From the NCBI GenBank assembly GCA_003416985.1, contig QVIN01000003.1:248001-312000 (forward strand): DNA of 64,000 nt, read 5' to 3'. The position numbers were made by a program, and so were the translations under genes. This document shows, in pieces, positions 27,235 through 35,542 of this stretch. This DNA is from Duganella sp. BJB480. Its GTDB lineage: Bacteria; Pseudomonadota; Gammaproteobacteria; Burkholderiales; Burkholderiaceae_D. How positions within the stretch are numbered: the first letter of the stretch is position 1; every line of letters starts with the position of its first letter. Under the pieces are notes generated by a model that worked only from the letters and a program-made list of their open reading frames with translations, did no database searches and was not told where the DNA came from.

Positions 27235-27756
27235 TCAAATTGACGGCATCTTTTTCATTTGACGCAATCTGAATATTGCGCCAACCATAGATAAAACAGT
27301 CATTATGATGGCAAAAAATAATAAAGGTGACGGAGTATCGAAAAAAGCCCTCCAAATCATAGCTATCGTGTAATTAACAGGAAGGAAGATCACACATAGA
27401 TAAACAGCAACAGATAATTTTTTATCTAATATAACACGTTTCTTTTCAAGGAATATTTTTCTCTGCCGCACCAAGGCCAGTGCCAATGGCAGGACTATCG
27501 CTGAGTCAAATATAAAAAATATTATAAAAACAAAATCCCTCTCATTAACATTAAGCCGAGCTAAAAGCACCGGCAGAAACAATTCCACAACGAATAATAT
27601 TATTGCAGCACATGAAATAGCTTTATATAATACGCTCAACCAATACGCTGTTTTCCCGGATAGCTCGTAGAACATACCTGTAACGAGACCATCTTTATTT
27701 CTCCAATAAAAGCAATTGAAATATCTAGCTCCTTCATCGCCCTCAAAGAAAGCCAT
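27235..27756 (-). CDS. Hypothetical four-helix membrane protein in the bacteriocin locus
   Basis: The ATG at 27756 follows GGAGGA closely and gives 173 residues; the four residues added by an upstream start have no better signal. A hydrophilic N-terminal segment (MAFFEGDEGARYFNCFYWRN) precedes four hydrophobic segments (around AISCAAIILFVVELFLPVLL, FVFIIFFIFDSAIVLPLALA, LSVAVYLCVIFLPVNYTI and PLLFFAIIMTVLSMVGAIF). I recognise no family. It is AT-rich, co-oriented with the peptide and CPBP genes, and convergent with the exporter. A small membrane protein in this place is a reasonable immunity candidate, but nothing in the sequence proves it. Confidence 0.75.
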   Translation of the reverse strand: MAFFEGDEGARYFNCFYWRNKDGLVTGMFYELSGKTAYWLSVLYKAISCAAIILFVVELFLPVLLARLNVNERDFVFIIFFIFDSAIVLPLALALVRQRKIFLEKKRVILDKKLSVAVYLCVIFLPVNYTIAMIWRAFFDTPSPLLFFAIIMTVLSMVGAIFRLRQMKKMPSI

Positions 27757-27770
27757 TCTATCCTCCAAGA

Positions 27771-27956
27771 TTATTTGGCAATACTAATCAAAACCACTTC
27801 GTCCAACCAACTCGTTGATTTAATAGCTAAATCCGAAGCCTGGCCAACTTCCCCAAGGCTTAACGTTCCGATGCCCGCTCCCTGAGAACCACAAAAGAAG
27901 GGCAAGCCTGGTCGCCCCTCTGTCCACGAATCGAATGAATACAAACACCGAGCTAA
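27771..27956 (-). pseudogene. Orphan coding-like frame without a start (possible gene remnant)
   Basis: The gap between the four-helix gene and the CPBP gene holds a 61-codon open frame ending at TAA 27771-27773, right before the next gene's GGAGGA. It has no ATG and begins after a TGA. The translation includes GRPGLPFFCGSQGAGIGTL and STSWLDEVVLISIAK, and its codon choice looks coding-like. The FCGSxGAGIG stretch weakly recalls the glycine-rich zinc-site motif of LanC-like cyclase domains. It may be the 3' end of a deleted biosynthetic gene, or chance. Confidence 0.3.
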
Positions 27957-27971
27957 TCATGCGTTAATATT

Positions 27972-28784
27972 CTAATCCAGCCCATTGATACTTTTTCTAA
28001 ATTTAAAGAAAAAGTAAGAAATAAACATAAGCGAGAGTCCTAAAGAGAAAATCTCCGGAATCCAAGCTGCTGGCGATACAATCTTATCGATCGACTTGGT
28101 AAAATAGGCATTCAATGAATAATTTTGCAAGAATGCAAAAAAATTGTATGTCGCGTGTGCCAGAATGCAAAATAAAATTGACCTGGTAATTAAATATGCG
28201 GAACACATAAACAACGAAAATACAAAAGTACTAATATAATACTCATATAAAAAGTGTAATGCTGTGAATATAGCGCAATTTATGACTACTGCGGAGCATA
28301 GACTTTTTTTTCGCAGCAATGATCGCAACAAAAATCCCCTGAAAAACAGCTCTTCACATATTGGCGCAACTAGGCAGGCGACGGCCAAAAAGCTGAGAAC
28401 ATGTAGAGAAAACAGTGGGTGGACCTCCTTGGCTACCGTTTGGAAATTCCAAATGCCGAATGCCATCCGTGGATCGAATTGTGCAATGACGATAGCCTCG
28501 ACCGCATTTTCGCCCATTGTAAACATAACCAAAATCGTTCCCGAAGCCATTGCAACTGCAATTCTCTTAATTCCAATTCCTCCACCAATTATATTTTTCA
28601 TTTCAGCGCAGTTAATTTTCATTAAAAACTTACATAAAACAATAGTCAAAATTTCTGTTCCCGATTGAAAAATAAGATCCAAATAAAATTCATCGCCAGG
28701 ATATTTATTCAAAATTAATAAAGTGCATGCGCCGCGAATAACCAGACAAAACAATAGTACCCCTAGCAGATCTTTAGTCTTCAT
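27972..28784 (-). CDS. CPBP (Abi/CAAX-type) family intramembrane metalloprotease, candidate bacteriocin immunity protein
   Basis: 270 residues with about seven hydrophobic segments. The family motifs are in order: CEELFFRGFLL (EExxxR, near residues 141-151), FTALHFLYEYY (second motif His) and ILAHATYNFFAF (third motif His and Asn). GAGGTGA precedes the ATG. CPBP proteins act as intramembrane proteases; homologues in plantaricin and sakacin clusters give immunity to the bacteriocin. The gene lies 59 bp downstream of the GG-leader peptide gene, beyond a terminator. It is AT-rich (many TTT, ATA, AAA codons) compared with the genome. Confidence 0.88.
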   Translation of the reverse strand: MKTKDLLGVLLFCLVIRGACTLLILNKYPGDEFYLDLIFQSGTEILTIVLCKFLMKINCAEMKNIIGGGIGIKRIAVAMASGTILVMFTMGENAVEAIVIAQFDPRMAFGIWNFQTVAKEVHPLFSLHVLSFLAVACLVAPICEELFFRGFLLRSLLRKKSLCSAVVINCAIFTALHFLYEYYISTFVFSLFMCSAYLITRSILFCILAHATYNFFAFLQNYSLNAYFTKSIDKIVSPAAWIPEIFSLGLSLMFISYFFFKFRKSINGLD

Positions 28785-28802
28785 AATTCACCTCGAAAAA
28801 TG

Positions 28803-28830
28803 AAAATGCCGAGACAACGCTCGGCATTTT
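28803..28830 (-). terminator. Terminator after the bacteriocin peptide gene
   Basis: An 11-bp perfect stem (28803-28813 AAAATGCCGAG with 28820-28830 CTCGGCATTTT, loop 6) ends in T-runs on both strands. It lies between the peptide stop and the CPBP start, so peptide mRNA can be made in excess while a fraction reads on into the immunity candidates. Confidence 0.88.
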
Positions 28831-28843
28831 AGATTATTGACTA

Positions 28844-29023
28844 TTAATGCGTCCAATCGTATATACTACCACCCAGCCAATGTCCGAAATCATTTACCAT
28901 AGCGGCGCCATCATTCATCATTCGCCCCCATTCCGAGGTGGCGTTAGCGATGGGTTGGCGTAACGTTCCGCTCACAATTCCGCCGGTCACGACTTCCATT
29001 TCATTGAGATTAAGTTCAATCAT
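28844..29023 (-). CDS. Double-glycine leader bacteriocin precursor (class II microcin-like)
   Basis: A 59-residue peptide read on the minus strand; ATG at 29021-29023, TAA at 28844-28846, TAGGAGC seven bases upstream. The leader MIELNLNEMEVVTGG matches the LxxxEMxxVxGG pattern cut by C39 peptidases. The predicted core of 44 residues starts IVSGTLRQPIANATSEW and ends HWLGGSIYDWTH. It has no cysteine, three tryptophans, several Gly/Ala and a net negative charge, so it looks like an unmodified class II microcin rather than a thiopeptide or lanthipeptide. A C39 ABC exporter and a CvaA-like adaptor lie 1.9 kb away in convergent orientation. The leader, strong RBS, terminator and context give good confidence; activity and target are unknown. 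Confidence 0.86.
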   Translation of the reverse strand: MIELNLNEMEVVTGGIVSGTLRQPIANATSEWGRMMNDGAAMVNDFGHWLGGSIYDWTH

Positions 29024-29051
29024 GATTTAGCTCCTATAATTAATAAATAAA

Positions 29052-29080
29052 TTAGTCATGACGTCATCCGCTATGACTAA
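29052..29080. promoter_or_regulatory. Nested inverted repeats upstream of the bacteriocin peptide gene
   Basis: TTAGTCAT (29052-29059) and ATGACTAA (29073-29080) form a perfect 8-bp dyad with a 13-bp spacer. A second perfect palindrome, ATGACGTCAT, lies at 29058-29067. Between this site and the ribosome binding site is an AT-rich tract that could hold the -10. It is a probable operator for the peptide promoter. Confidence 0.55.
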
Positions 29081-29332
29081 GGATATGTTAGTTTCCGTGA
29101 TTTCTTTTAATTTGACTTTCATCAGGGATTTCTCAAACACAACTTGCCCTATCCGTTAGGAATGCGCCGTATAGGGAATTAATCAATAGAGGATGCAAAA
29201 GGCAGCACAACTCCCGAGAGAGGCGTCGCGAATCAATATATTGTTGGAGATGCCGGCGGCCGCTGGTGAAGTGTGCGTAGTATTTTCAGGTGACCTATTT
29301 CCGTATTGACCGATGTCAAACTCCACGCCCAT
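29081..29332. other. Intergenic region between the peptide operator and the lpdA terminator
   Basis: About 250 bp with no gene I can support. Its 3' part on the minus strand contains a 49-codon frame from ATG 29330-29332, but this has no ribosome binding site and starts in the lpdA terminator. The left part is AT-rich like the bacteriocin genes; the right part returns to genome-like GC, marking the edge of the low-GC segment. Confidence 0.5.
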
Positions 29333-29359
29333 AAAAAAACCGGGAACAAGTCCCGGTTT
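29333..29359 (-). terminator. Terminator of the pyruvate dehydrogenase operon
   Basis: A 9-bp perfect stem (29337-29345 with 29351-29359, loop ACAAG) followed on the minus strand by a seven-T run. It lies 20 bp after the lpdA stop. Confidence 0.9.
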
Positions 29360-29379
29360 CGTGTGATGCGAATTGTCGC

Positions 29380-31164
29380 TTAGCGCTTGCGCGGCGGCGG
29401 CAGGTCGGTGCAGACGCCTTCGTACACTTCGGCGGCCATGCCGATCGATTCGCCCAACGTTGGGTGCGGGTGGATCGTCTTGCCGATGTCGGTGCCGTCG
29501 CAACCCATCTCGATCGCCAGCGCGATCTCGCCGATCATGTCGCCGGCATGCGTGCCGACGATGGTGCCGCCGATGATGCGGTGCGTTTCAGCGTCGAACA
29601 GCAGCTTGGTGAAGCCTTCGGCGCGGCCGTTGGCCACGGCGCGGCCGCTCGCGGCCCAAGGGAAGTGGCCCTTCTCGACCTTGATGCCCTTGGCTTTCGC
29701 TTCGTCTTCGGTGATGCCGGCCCATGCCACTTCCGGATCGGTGTAGGCCACCGATGGAATCACCTTCACGTCGAAGTGCGACTTCTGGCCCGCTGCGGCT
29801 TCCGCCGCCACGTGGCCTTCGTGCACCGCCTTGTGCGCCAGCATAGGCTGCCCCACCAGGTCGCCGATGGCAAAGATGTTCGGCACGTTGGTACGCATCT
29901 GGCTGTCGACAGGGATGAAGCCGCGATCGGTCACGATCACGCCAGCCTTGTCGGCGGCGATCTTCTTGCCGTTCGGGCTGCGGCCGACTGCGACCAGCAC
30001 CATGTCGTAGACCTGCGGCGCTGGCGCGGTGGCGCCGGCTTCCGCCGCTTCGAAGGTGACTTTGATCCCTTCCGGCAGCGCTTCAACCGCGACCGTCTTG
30101 GTCTTGGTCATGACGTTGTCGAAGCGCTTCTCGTTGTACTTCTGCCAGACCTTGACCGCGTCGCGGTCGGCGCCCTGCATCAAGCCGTCCATCATTTCGA
30201 CCACGTCGATGCGCGCGCCGAAGGTCGAGTACACGGTGGCCATTTCCAGGCCGATGATGCCGCCGCCGATGACCAGCATGCGTTTCGGGATCTGGCGCAG
30301 TTCCAGCGCGCCGGTCGAATCGACGATGCGCGGATCTTCAGGCACGAACGGCAGCTTCACCACGGCCGAACCGGCAGCGATGATGGCCTGCTTGAACTGC
30401 ACCACTTTCTTGGTACCGTCGGCGGCGGTGACTTCGATGTGGTTCGCGCTCAGGAACTGGCCGACGCCGGTGACGACTTGCGTCTTGCGTGCCTTGGCCA
30501 TGCCAGCCAGGCCGCCGGTCATGTTCTTGATGACGCCTTCCTTGTACTTGCGTACCTGGTCGATGTCGATGGTCGGCTTGGCGAAGGTGACGCCGGTGTT
30601 GGACATGTGCGCGGTTTCGTCGATCACCGATGCCACGTGCAGCAGCGCTTTCGACGGGATGCAACCGACGTTCAGGCACACGCCGCCCAGCGTTTCGTAA
30701 CGCTCGACGATGACCGTGTTCAGGCCCAGGTCCGCTGCGCGGAACGCGGCGGAGTAACCGCCAGGACCGCCGCCCAGTACCATCATGTCGCAGTCGATGT
30801 CGACCTGGCCGGCGTAGCTGCTACCGGCTGGTGCGGCGATCGGCGCGGCAGCTGCAGGTGCAGCGGCCGGAGCCGGAGCAGCTGCTGCGGGCGCAGGCGC
30901 GGCGGCGGGAGCGGCAGCTGCGGAACCGGCGGCTTCCTCCACCACCAGCATCAGCGAGCCTTCCTTGACCTTGTCGCCAACCTTGACCTTCACTTCCTTC
31001 ACCACGCCGGCGTGCGACGATGGGACTTCCATGCTGGCCTTGTCCGATTCAACGGTGATCAGCGACTGGTCGACCTTGATCGTGTCGCCAACCTTGACCA
31101 TCACCTCGATCACTTCAACTTCTGCGAAGTCGCCGATGTTCGGCACTTTCACTTCTGTGCTCAT
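29380..31164 (-). CDS. lpdA: Dihydrolipoyl dehydrogenase (E3) with an N-terminal lipoyl domain
   Basis: 594 residues. Residues 1-80 are a lipoyl domain (lipoyl Lys in VESDKAS) and are followed by an Ala/Pro linker (about 83-115). The FAD/NAD disulfide oxidoreductase follows with [10 protein letters not shown], the redox pair in [15 protein letters not shown], the NAD site [10 protein letters not shown] and the C-terminal HPHPTLGES His-Glu. It reoxidises dihydrolipoyl groups in the pyruvate dehydrogenase complex. The lipoyl-E3 fusion is typical of betaproteobacteria and Neisseria. Last gene of the aceE-aceF-lpdA operon. Confidence 0.97.
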   Translation of the reverse strand: MSTEVKVPNIGDFAEVEVIEVMVKVGDTIKVDQSLITVESDKASMEVPSSHAGVVKEVKVKVGDKVKEGSLMLVVEEAAGSAAAAPAAAPAPAAAAPAPAAAPAAAAPIAAPAGSSYAGQVDIDCDMMVLGGGPGGYSAAFRAADLGLNTVIVERYETLGGVCLNVGCIPSKALLHVASVIDETAHMSNTGVTFAKPTIDIDQVRKYKEGVIKNMTGGLAGMAKARKTQVVTGVGQFLSANHIEVTAADGTKKVVQFKQAIIAAGSAVVKLPFVPEDPRIVDSTGALELRQIPKRMLVIGGGIIGLEMATVYSTFGARIDVVEMMDGLMQGADRDAVKVWQKYNEKRFDNVMTKTKTVAVEALPEGIKVTFEAAEAGATAPAPQVYDMVLVAVGRSPNGKKIAADKAGVIVTDRGFIPVDSQMRTNVPNIFAIGDLVGQPMLAHKAVHEGHVAAEAAAGQKSHFDVKVIPSVAYTDPEVAWAGITEDEAKAKGIKVEKGHFPWAASGRAVANGRAEGFTKLLFDAETHRIIGGTIVGTHAGDMIGEIALAIEMGCDGTDIGKTIHPHPTLGESIGMAAEVYEGVCTDLPPPRKR

Positions 31165-31173
31165 AGTCGCTCC

Positions 31174-32832
31174 TTACAGCAGAATTTTGCGCATGTCGCC
31201 GAGCACTTCGCTCAGGTACACGGAGAAGCGAGCACCCATCGCGCCGTCGACCACGCGGTGGTCGTAGGACAGCGAGGTACCCATCATCAGGCGAGGCTGG
31301 AATGCCTTGCCGTCCCACACCGGCTTGATCGATGCCTTGGACAGGCCAAGGATCGCCACTTCCGGCGCGTTGACGATAGGCGTGAAGTGCGTGCCGCCGA
31401 TGCCGCCCAGCGACGAGATGGTGAAGCTGGCGCCTTGCATGTCGGTCGGTTTCAGCTTGCCTTCGCGCGCTTGCAGCGACAGCTCGGTCATTTCGCGGGC
31501 GATCTGCGAGACCGATTTCTGGTCGGCGTTTTTGATCACTGGCACAACCAGGCCGTTCGGCGTGTCGGCGGCAAAGCCGATGTTGTAGTACTGCTTGAGG
31601 ATCAGGTTTTCACCCTTCTCATCCAGCGACGCGTTAAACGACGGGAATTTCTTCAGCGCGGCGACCGATGCCTTGATGACGAAGGCCAGCATGGTCAGCT
31701 TAGCCGCGTCCTTGTTCTTGGCATTGGCGTTGTTGGTCTCGACGCGGAACGCTTCCAGGTCGGTGATGTCGGCATCGTCGAACTGCGTGACGTGCGGGAT
31801 CATGACCCAGTTGCGGTGCAGGTTGGGACCGCTGATTTTCTTGATGCGCGACAGCGGCAGCAGTTCGGTCGGACCGAATTTGCTGAAGTCGACCACCGGC
31901 CATGGCAGCACGCTCATGCCGCCGCCGGAACCGGCTGGCGCCGATGCGCCGGCAGGAGCAGCGGTGGTACCGGCCATCACGCCCTTGACGTAATTCTGCA
32001 CGTCCAGCTGGGTGATGCGGCCTTTAGGACCGGAGCCTGGCACTTTGCCGAGGTCCACGCCCAGTTCGCGGGCGAACTTGCGGATCGACGGCGATGCGTG
32101 CGCCAGCTTGCCGGTTTGGACCGAGCCTTGCGAAGCGGTCGTCGCGGCGGCGGCAGCGGCAGGCGCCGGCGCAGCAGCAGGAGCAGCAACAGGAGCCGGT
32201 GCGGCAGCAGCCGGCGCGGCGGCGGCAGGAGCAGGAGCGGCAGCGCCACCCACAGCGTCCACCACCAGCACCACGGTGCCCATCGCAACCTTGTCGCCAA
32301 CCTTGATCTTCACTTCCTTCACCACACCAGCGTGCGACGAAGGGATTTCCATGCTGGCCTTGTCCGATTCGACGGTCAGCAGCGATTGATCGACCTTGAT
32401 CGTGTCGCCAACCTTGACCATCACTTCGATGACTTCAACTTCCTTGAAGTCGCCGATGTCCGGAACCTTGACTTCGACCGGGCCGGCCGAAGCTGCGGAT
32501 GCCGGCGCAGCGGCAGGCGCCGGTGCTGGAGCCGCAGCGGCTGGCGCAGGTGCGGCAGCGGCAGCAGGTGCAGCGGCTGGCGCGGCGGCAGCGCCATCGG
32601 CTTCCACCAACAGCAGCAGCGAACCCTCGGCCACCTTGTCGCCGACCTTGACCTTGATTTCCTTGACCACGCCAGCGGCGGACGAAGGAATCTCCATGCT
32701 GGCCTTGTCCGATTCCACGGTAATCAGCGACTGGTCTACCTTGATGGTATCGCCTACTTTGATCATCAACTCGATGATTTCAACTTCCTTGAAATCACCG
32801 ATATCCGGGACTTTAACTTCCACAATGCTCAT
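31174..32832 (-). CDS. aceF: Dihydrolipoyllysine-residue acetyltransferase (E2) of pyruvate dehydrogenase
   Basis: 552 residues. Two lipoyl domains (about 1-78 and 117-193), each with [10 protein letters not shown] around the lipoyl Lys, are separated by Ala/Pro-rich swinging linkers. The E3/E1-binding domain (about 255-290, ASPSIRKFARELGVDLGKV) and the acyltransferase core end in LSYDHRVVDGAMG with the catalytic His. It transfers acetyl groups from lipoyl to CoA. The gap to lpdA is 9 bp and to aceE 19 bp, so the three are one operon. Confidence 0.97.
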   Translation of the reverse strand: MSIVEVKVPDIGDFKEVEIIELMIKVGDTIKVDQSLITVESDKASMEIPSSAAGVVKEIKVKVGDKVAEGSLLLLVEADGAAAAPAAAPAAAAAPAPAAAAPAPAPAAAPASAASAGPVEVKVPDIGDFKEVEVIEVMVKVGDTIKVDQSLLTVESDKASMEIPSSHAGVVKEVKIKVGDKVAMGTVVLVVDAVGGAAAPAPAAAAPAAAAPAPVAAPAAAPAPAAAAAATTASQGSVQTGKLAHASPSIRKFARELGVDLGKVPGSGPKGRITQLDVQNYVKGVMAGTTAAPAGASAPAGSGGGMSVLPWPVVDFSKFGPTELLPLSRIKKISGPNLHRNWVMIPHVTQFDDADITDLEAFRVETNNANAKNKDAAKLTMLAFVIKASVAALKKFPSFNASLDEKGENLILKQYYNIGFAADTPNGLVVPVIKNADQKSVSQIAREMTELSLQAREGKLKPTDMQGASFTISSLGGIGGTHFTPIVNAPEVAILGLSKASIKPVWDGKAFQPRLMMGTSLSYDHRVVDGAMGARFSVYLSEVLGDMRKILL

Positions 32833-32851
32833 AGCGTCTGCTCCGTTCTAA

Positions 32852-35542
32852 TTATTGGGTCACCGGATTTGGCTTGTTGGCGTTCAGGCCGTACTTGACG
32901 ACTGCCTGCTCCACCACCTTCGCGTCGATCTTGCCTTCTTCCGCCAGCGATTTCAGCGCAGCGACCGTGATGTAGTAACGGTTCACTTCGAAGAACTCGC
33001 GCAGCGCGGCGCGGGTGTCCGAACGGCCGAAACCATCGGTGCCCAGCACGCGGTAGGTGCGGTCTTTAGGAATGAAGGCGCGGATCTGCTCAGCAAACGC
33101 ACGCATGTAATCGGTCGTCGCGACGATAGGGCCGGAGGTATCCTTCAGCAGCTGCGTCACGTACGGCACGCGTTGTTCCTTGGTCGGGTTGACCAGGTTC
33201 CAGCGCTCGGCGTCCTGGCCGTCGCGGGCCACCAGCGTCAGCGACGGAGCGGACCACACGTCGGCGGCGATGTTCCAGTCCTTCAGCAGCAGTTCCTGGG
33301 CGAAGATCGACTCGCGCAGGATGGTGCCGGAACCGATCAGCTGTACGCGCTGCTTGGCTTTCTTGTCGCCTTCGTGCAGCAGGTACATACCCTTCAGGAT
33401 GCCCTCTTCCTGGCCCGGCTTGATGCCTGGGTGCGGATAGTTCTCGTTCATGATGGTGATGTAATAGAACACGTCTTCCTGTTCTTCCACCATGCGGCGC
33501 ATACCGTCCTGGATGATCACGGCCAGTTCGTGGCCGAAGGTCGGATCGTAAGGCATGCAGTTCGGTACAGCCGCTGCGAACAGATGGCTATGGCCGTCTT
33601 CGTGCTGCAGGCCCTCGCCGTTCAGCGTCGTGCGGCCGGCGGTGCCGCCCATCAAGAAGCCACGGGCGCGCATGTCGGCGGCGGCCCAAACCAGGTCGCC
33701 GATACGCTGCATGCCGAACATCGAGTAGTACGTGTAGAACGGGATCATCACGCGGTTGTTGGTCGAGTACGAGGTCGCAGCGGCGATCCACGAGCTCATA
33801 CCACCGGCTTCGTTGATACCCTCTTGCAGGATCTGGCCGGCCTTGTCTTCGCGGTAGTACATCACCTGGTCTTTATCGACCGGCTCGTACAACTGGCCTT
33901 GCTGGTTGAAGATGCCAACCTGACGGAACAGGCCTTCCATACCGAAGGTACGGGATTCATCGACCAGCACCGGCACGATGCGTGGACCGACGCTGGAGTC
34001 CTTCAGCAGCGTGGTCAGGATACGCACGTAGGTCTGGGTGCTCGACACTTCGCGGCCTTCGGCGGTCGCGTCCAGCACGTTCTGGAACGCGGACAGCGGC
34101 GGCACGGTCAGCTTCTCGTCGGCCTGCATGCGGCGGGCCGGCAGGTAGCCGCCCAGCGCGGCGCGGCGCTCGTGCAGGTATTTGATTTCCGGTGCGTCGT
34201 CGGCAGGCTTGTAGAACGGGATGTCGGCCAGCTTGTCGTCCGGGATAGGGATCGAGTAGCGGTCGCGCATTTCGCGCACTGCTTCGTCGGTCAGCTTCTT
34301 GGTGTTGTGCGCGGTGTTGCGCGCTTCGCCGTGCTTGCCCATGCCGAAGCCCTTGATGGTCTTCACCAGCAGCACGGTCGGTTGGCCTTTGTGTTCCTGG
34401 GCGACCTTGAAGGCGGCGTAGATCTTGTGCGGATCGTGGCCGCCGCGGGTCAGGCGCCAGATGTCGTCGTCGGTCATGTTGGCGACCATCTCCAGCAGCT
34501 TCGGATGCTTGCCGAAGAAGTGCTTGCGCACGTAGGCGCCGTCCTTGGCCTTGTAGTTCTGGTATTCGCCGTCCAGGGTATCCATCATCACTTTGCGCAG
34601 GATGCCGTCCTTGTCCTGCTTCAGCAGCGCGTCCCAACCCGGACCCCAGATGACTTTGACCACGTTCCAGCCGGCGCCACGGAAGTCCGCTTCCAGTTCC
34701 TGGATGATCTTGCCGTTGCCGCGCACAGGGCCGTCCAGGCGCTGCAGGTTGCAGTTGACGACGATGACCAGGTTGTCCAGCTTCTCGCGTGCGGCCATGC
34801 CGATGGCGCCCAGCGATTCCGGTTCGTCCATCTCGCCGTCGCCGCAGAAGGCCCAGACTTTACGGTCGGTGGTGTCGGCGATCGAGCGCGCGTGCAGGTA
34901 CTTCAGGAAGCGCGCCTGGTAGATCGCCATCAGCGGGCCAAGGCCCATCGACACGGTCGGGAACTGCCAGAAGTTCGGCATCAGTTTAGGGTGCGGATAC
35001 GAGGACAGGCCCTTGCCGTCGACTTCGCGGCGGTAATGGGTCAGCTGTTCTTCGGACAGGCGGCCTTCGAGGAAGGCGCGTGCGTACACGCCCGGCGAGG
35101 AGTGGCCCTGGATGTACAGCAGGTCGCCACCGTGGTTTTCGCTCGGCGCTTTCCAGAAGTGGTTGAAGCCGATGCCCAGCATGTTGGCCAGCGAGGCGAA
35201 CGAGGACAGGTGGCCACCGAGGTCGCCGTCGACGCGGTTGGCCTTGACGACCATCGCCATGGCGTTCCAGCGCATCCACGAGCGCAGCTTCTCTTCGTAT
35301 TCCAGGTTGCCAGGGCAGTGGACTTCGAGATGGGCGGGAATGGTGTTGACGTAGGCGGTATTGGCGGAGAACGGGATGTCCGAGCCGCTCTGGCGGGCCA
35401 GGTCGATCAGGCGTTCCATCAGGTAGTGAGCACGTTCAGGCCCCTCTTGTTCCAGCACTGCGGCCAGTGCGTCCAACCATTCTTTGGTTTCTTGCGAATC
35501 AGGGTCGGTGTTTGCCGTTACCTGGTCAAGTTGAGCTGACAT
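32852..35542 (-). CDS. aceE: Pyruvate dehydrogenase E1 component, homodimeric type
   Basis: 896 residues, the size of homodimeric E1 enzymes. It contains the thiamine diphosphate motif GDGEMDEPES (near residue 232) and NCNLQRLDGPVRGNGKIIQELE typical of AceE, plus a transketolase-like central domain and a C-terminal domain. It decarboxylates pyruvate and acetylates the E2 lipoyl group. CAGGAGA precedes the ATG. First gene of the operon, divergent from folD. Confidence 0.97.
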   Translation of the reverse strand: MSAQLDQVTANTDPDSQETKEWLDALAAVLEQEGPERAHYLMERLIDLARQSGSDIPFSANTAYVNTIPAHLEVHCPGNLEYEEKLRSWMRWNAMAMVVKANRVDGDLGGHLSSFASLANMLGIGFNHFWKAPSENHGGDLLYIQGHSSPGVYARAFLEGRLSEEQLTHYRREVDGKGLSSYPHPKLMPNFWQFPTVSMGLGPLMAIYQARFLKYLHARSIADTTDRKVWAFCGDGEMDEPESLGAIGMAAREKLDNLVIVVNCNLQRLDGPVRGNGKIIQELEADFRGAGWNVVKVIWGPGWDALLKQDKDGILRKVMMDTLDGEYQNYKAKDGAYVRKHFFGKHPKLLEMVANMTDDDIWRLTRGGHDPHKIYAAFKVAQEHKGQPTVLLVKTIKGFGMGKHGEARNTAHNTKKLTDEAVREMRDRYSIPIPDDKLADIPFYKPADDAPEIKYLHERRAALGGYLPARRMQADEKLTVPPLSAFQNVLDATAEGREVSSTQTYVRILTTLLKDSSVGPRIVPVLVDESRTFGMEGLFRQVGIFNQQGQLYEPVDKDQVMYYREDKAGQILQEGINEAGGMSSWIAAATSYSTNNRVMIPFYTYYSMFGMQRIGDLVWAAADMRARGFLMGGTAGRTTLNGEGLQHEDGHSHLFAAAVPNCMPYDPTFGHELAVIIQDGMRRMVEEQEDVFYYITIMNENYPHPGIKPGQEEGILKGMYLLHEGDKKAKQRVQLIGSGTILRESIFAQELLLKDWNIAADVWSAPSLTLVARDGQDAERWNLVNPTKEQRVPYVTQLLKDTSGPIVATTDYMRAFAEQIRAFIPKDRTYRVLGTDGFGRSDTRAALREFFEVNRYYITVAALKSLAEEGKIDAKVVEQAVVKYGLNANKPNPVTQ

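Noticed and set aside
27771..27956. Assigning the start-less frame as a LanC or lanthipeptide synthetase
   Set aside because: The resemblance is only to a short glycine-rich stretch; kept as a low-confidence remnant with no function claimed.
29183..29332. Possible second small peptide gene (49 codons from ATG 29330-29332, minus strand)
   Set aside because: No ribosome binding site, it starts in the lpdA terminator, and there is no GG leader.
29464..32898. A 1144-codon open frame on the plus strand opposite lpdA and aceF
   Set aside because: It is antisense to genes with full domain matches. In high-GC DNA the opposite strand is often open. The translation is rich in His/Arg/Gly with no recognisable domain.
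32855..35539. 894-codon frame opposite aceE
   Set aside because: Same antisense effect; aceE is unmistakable.
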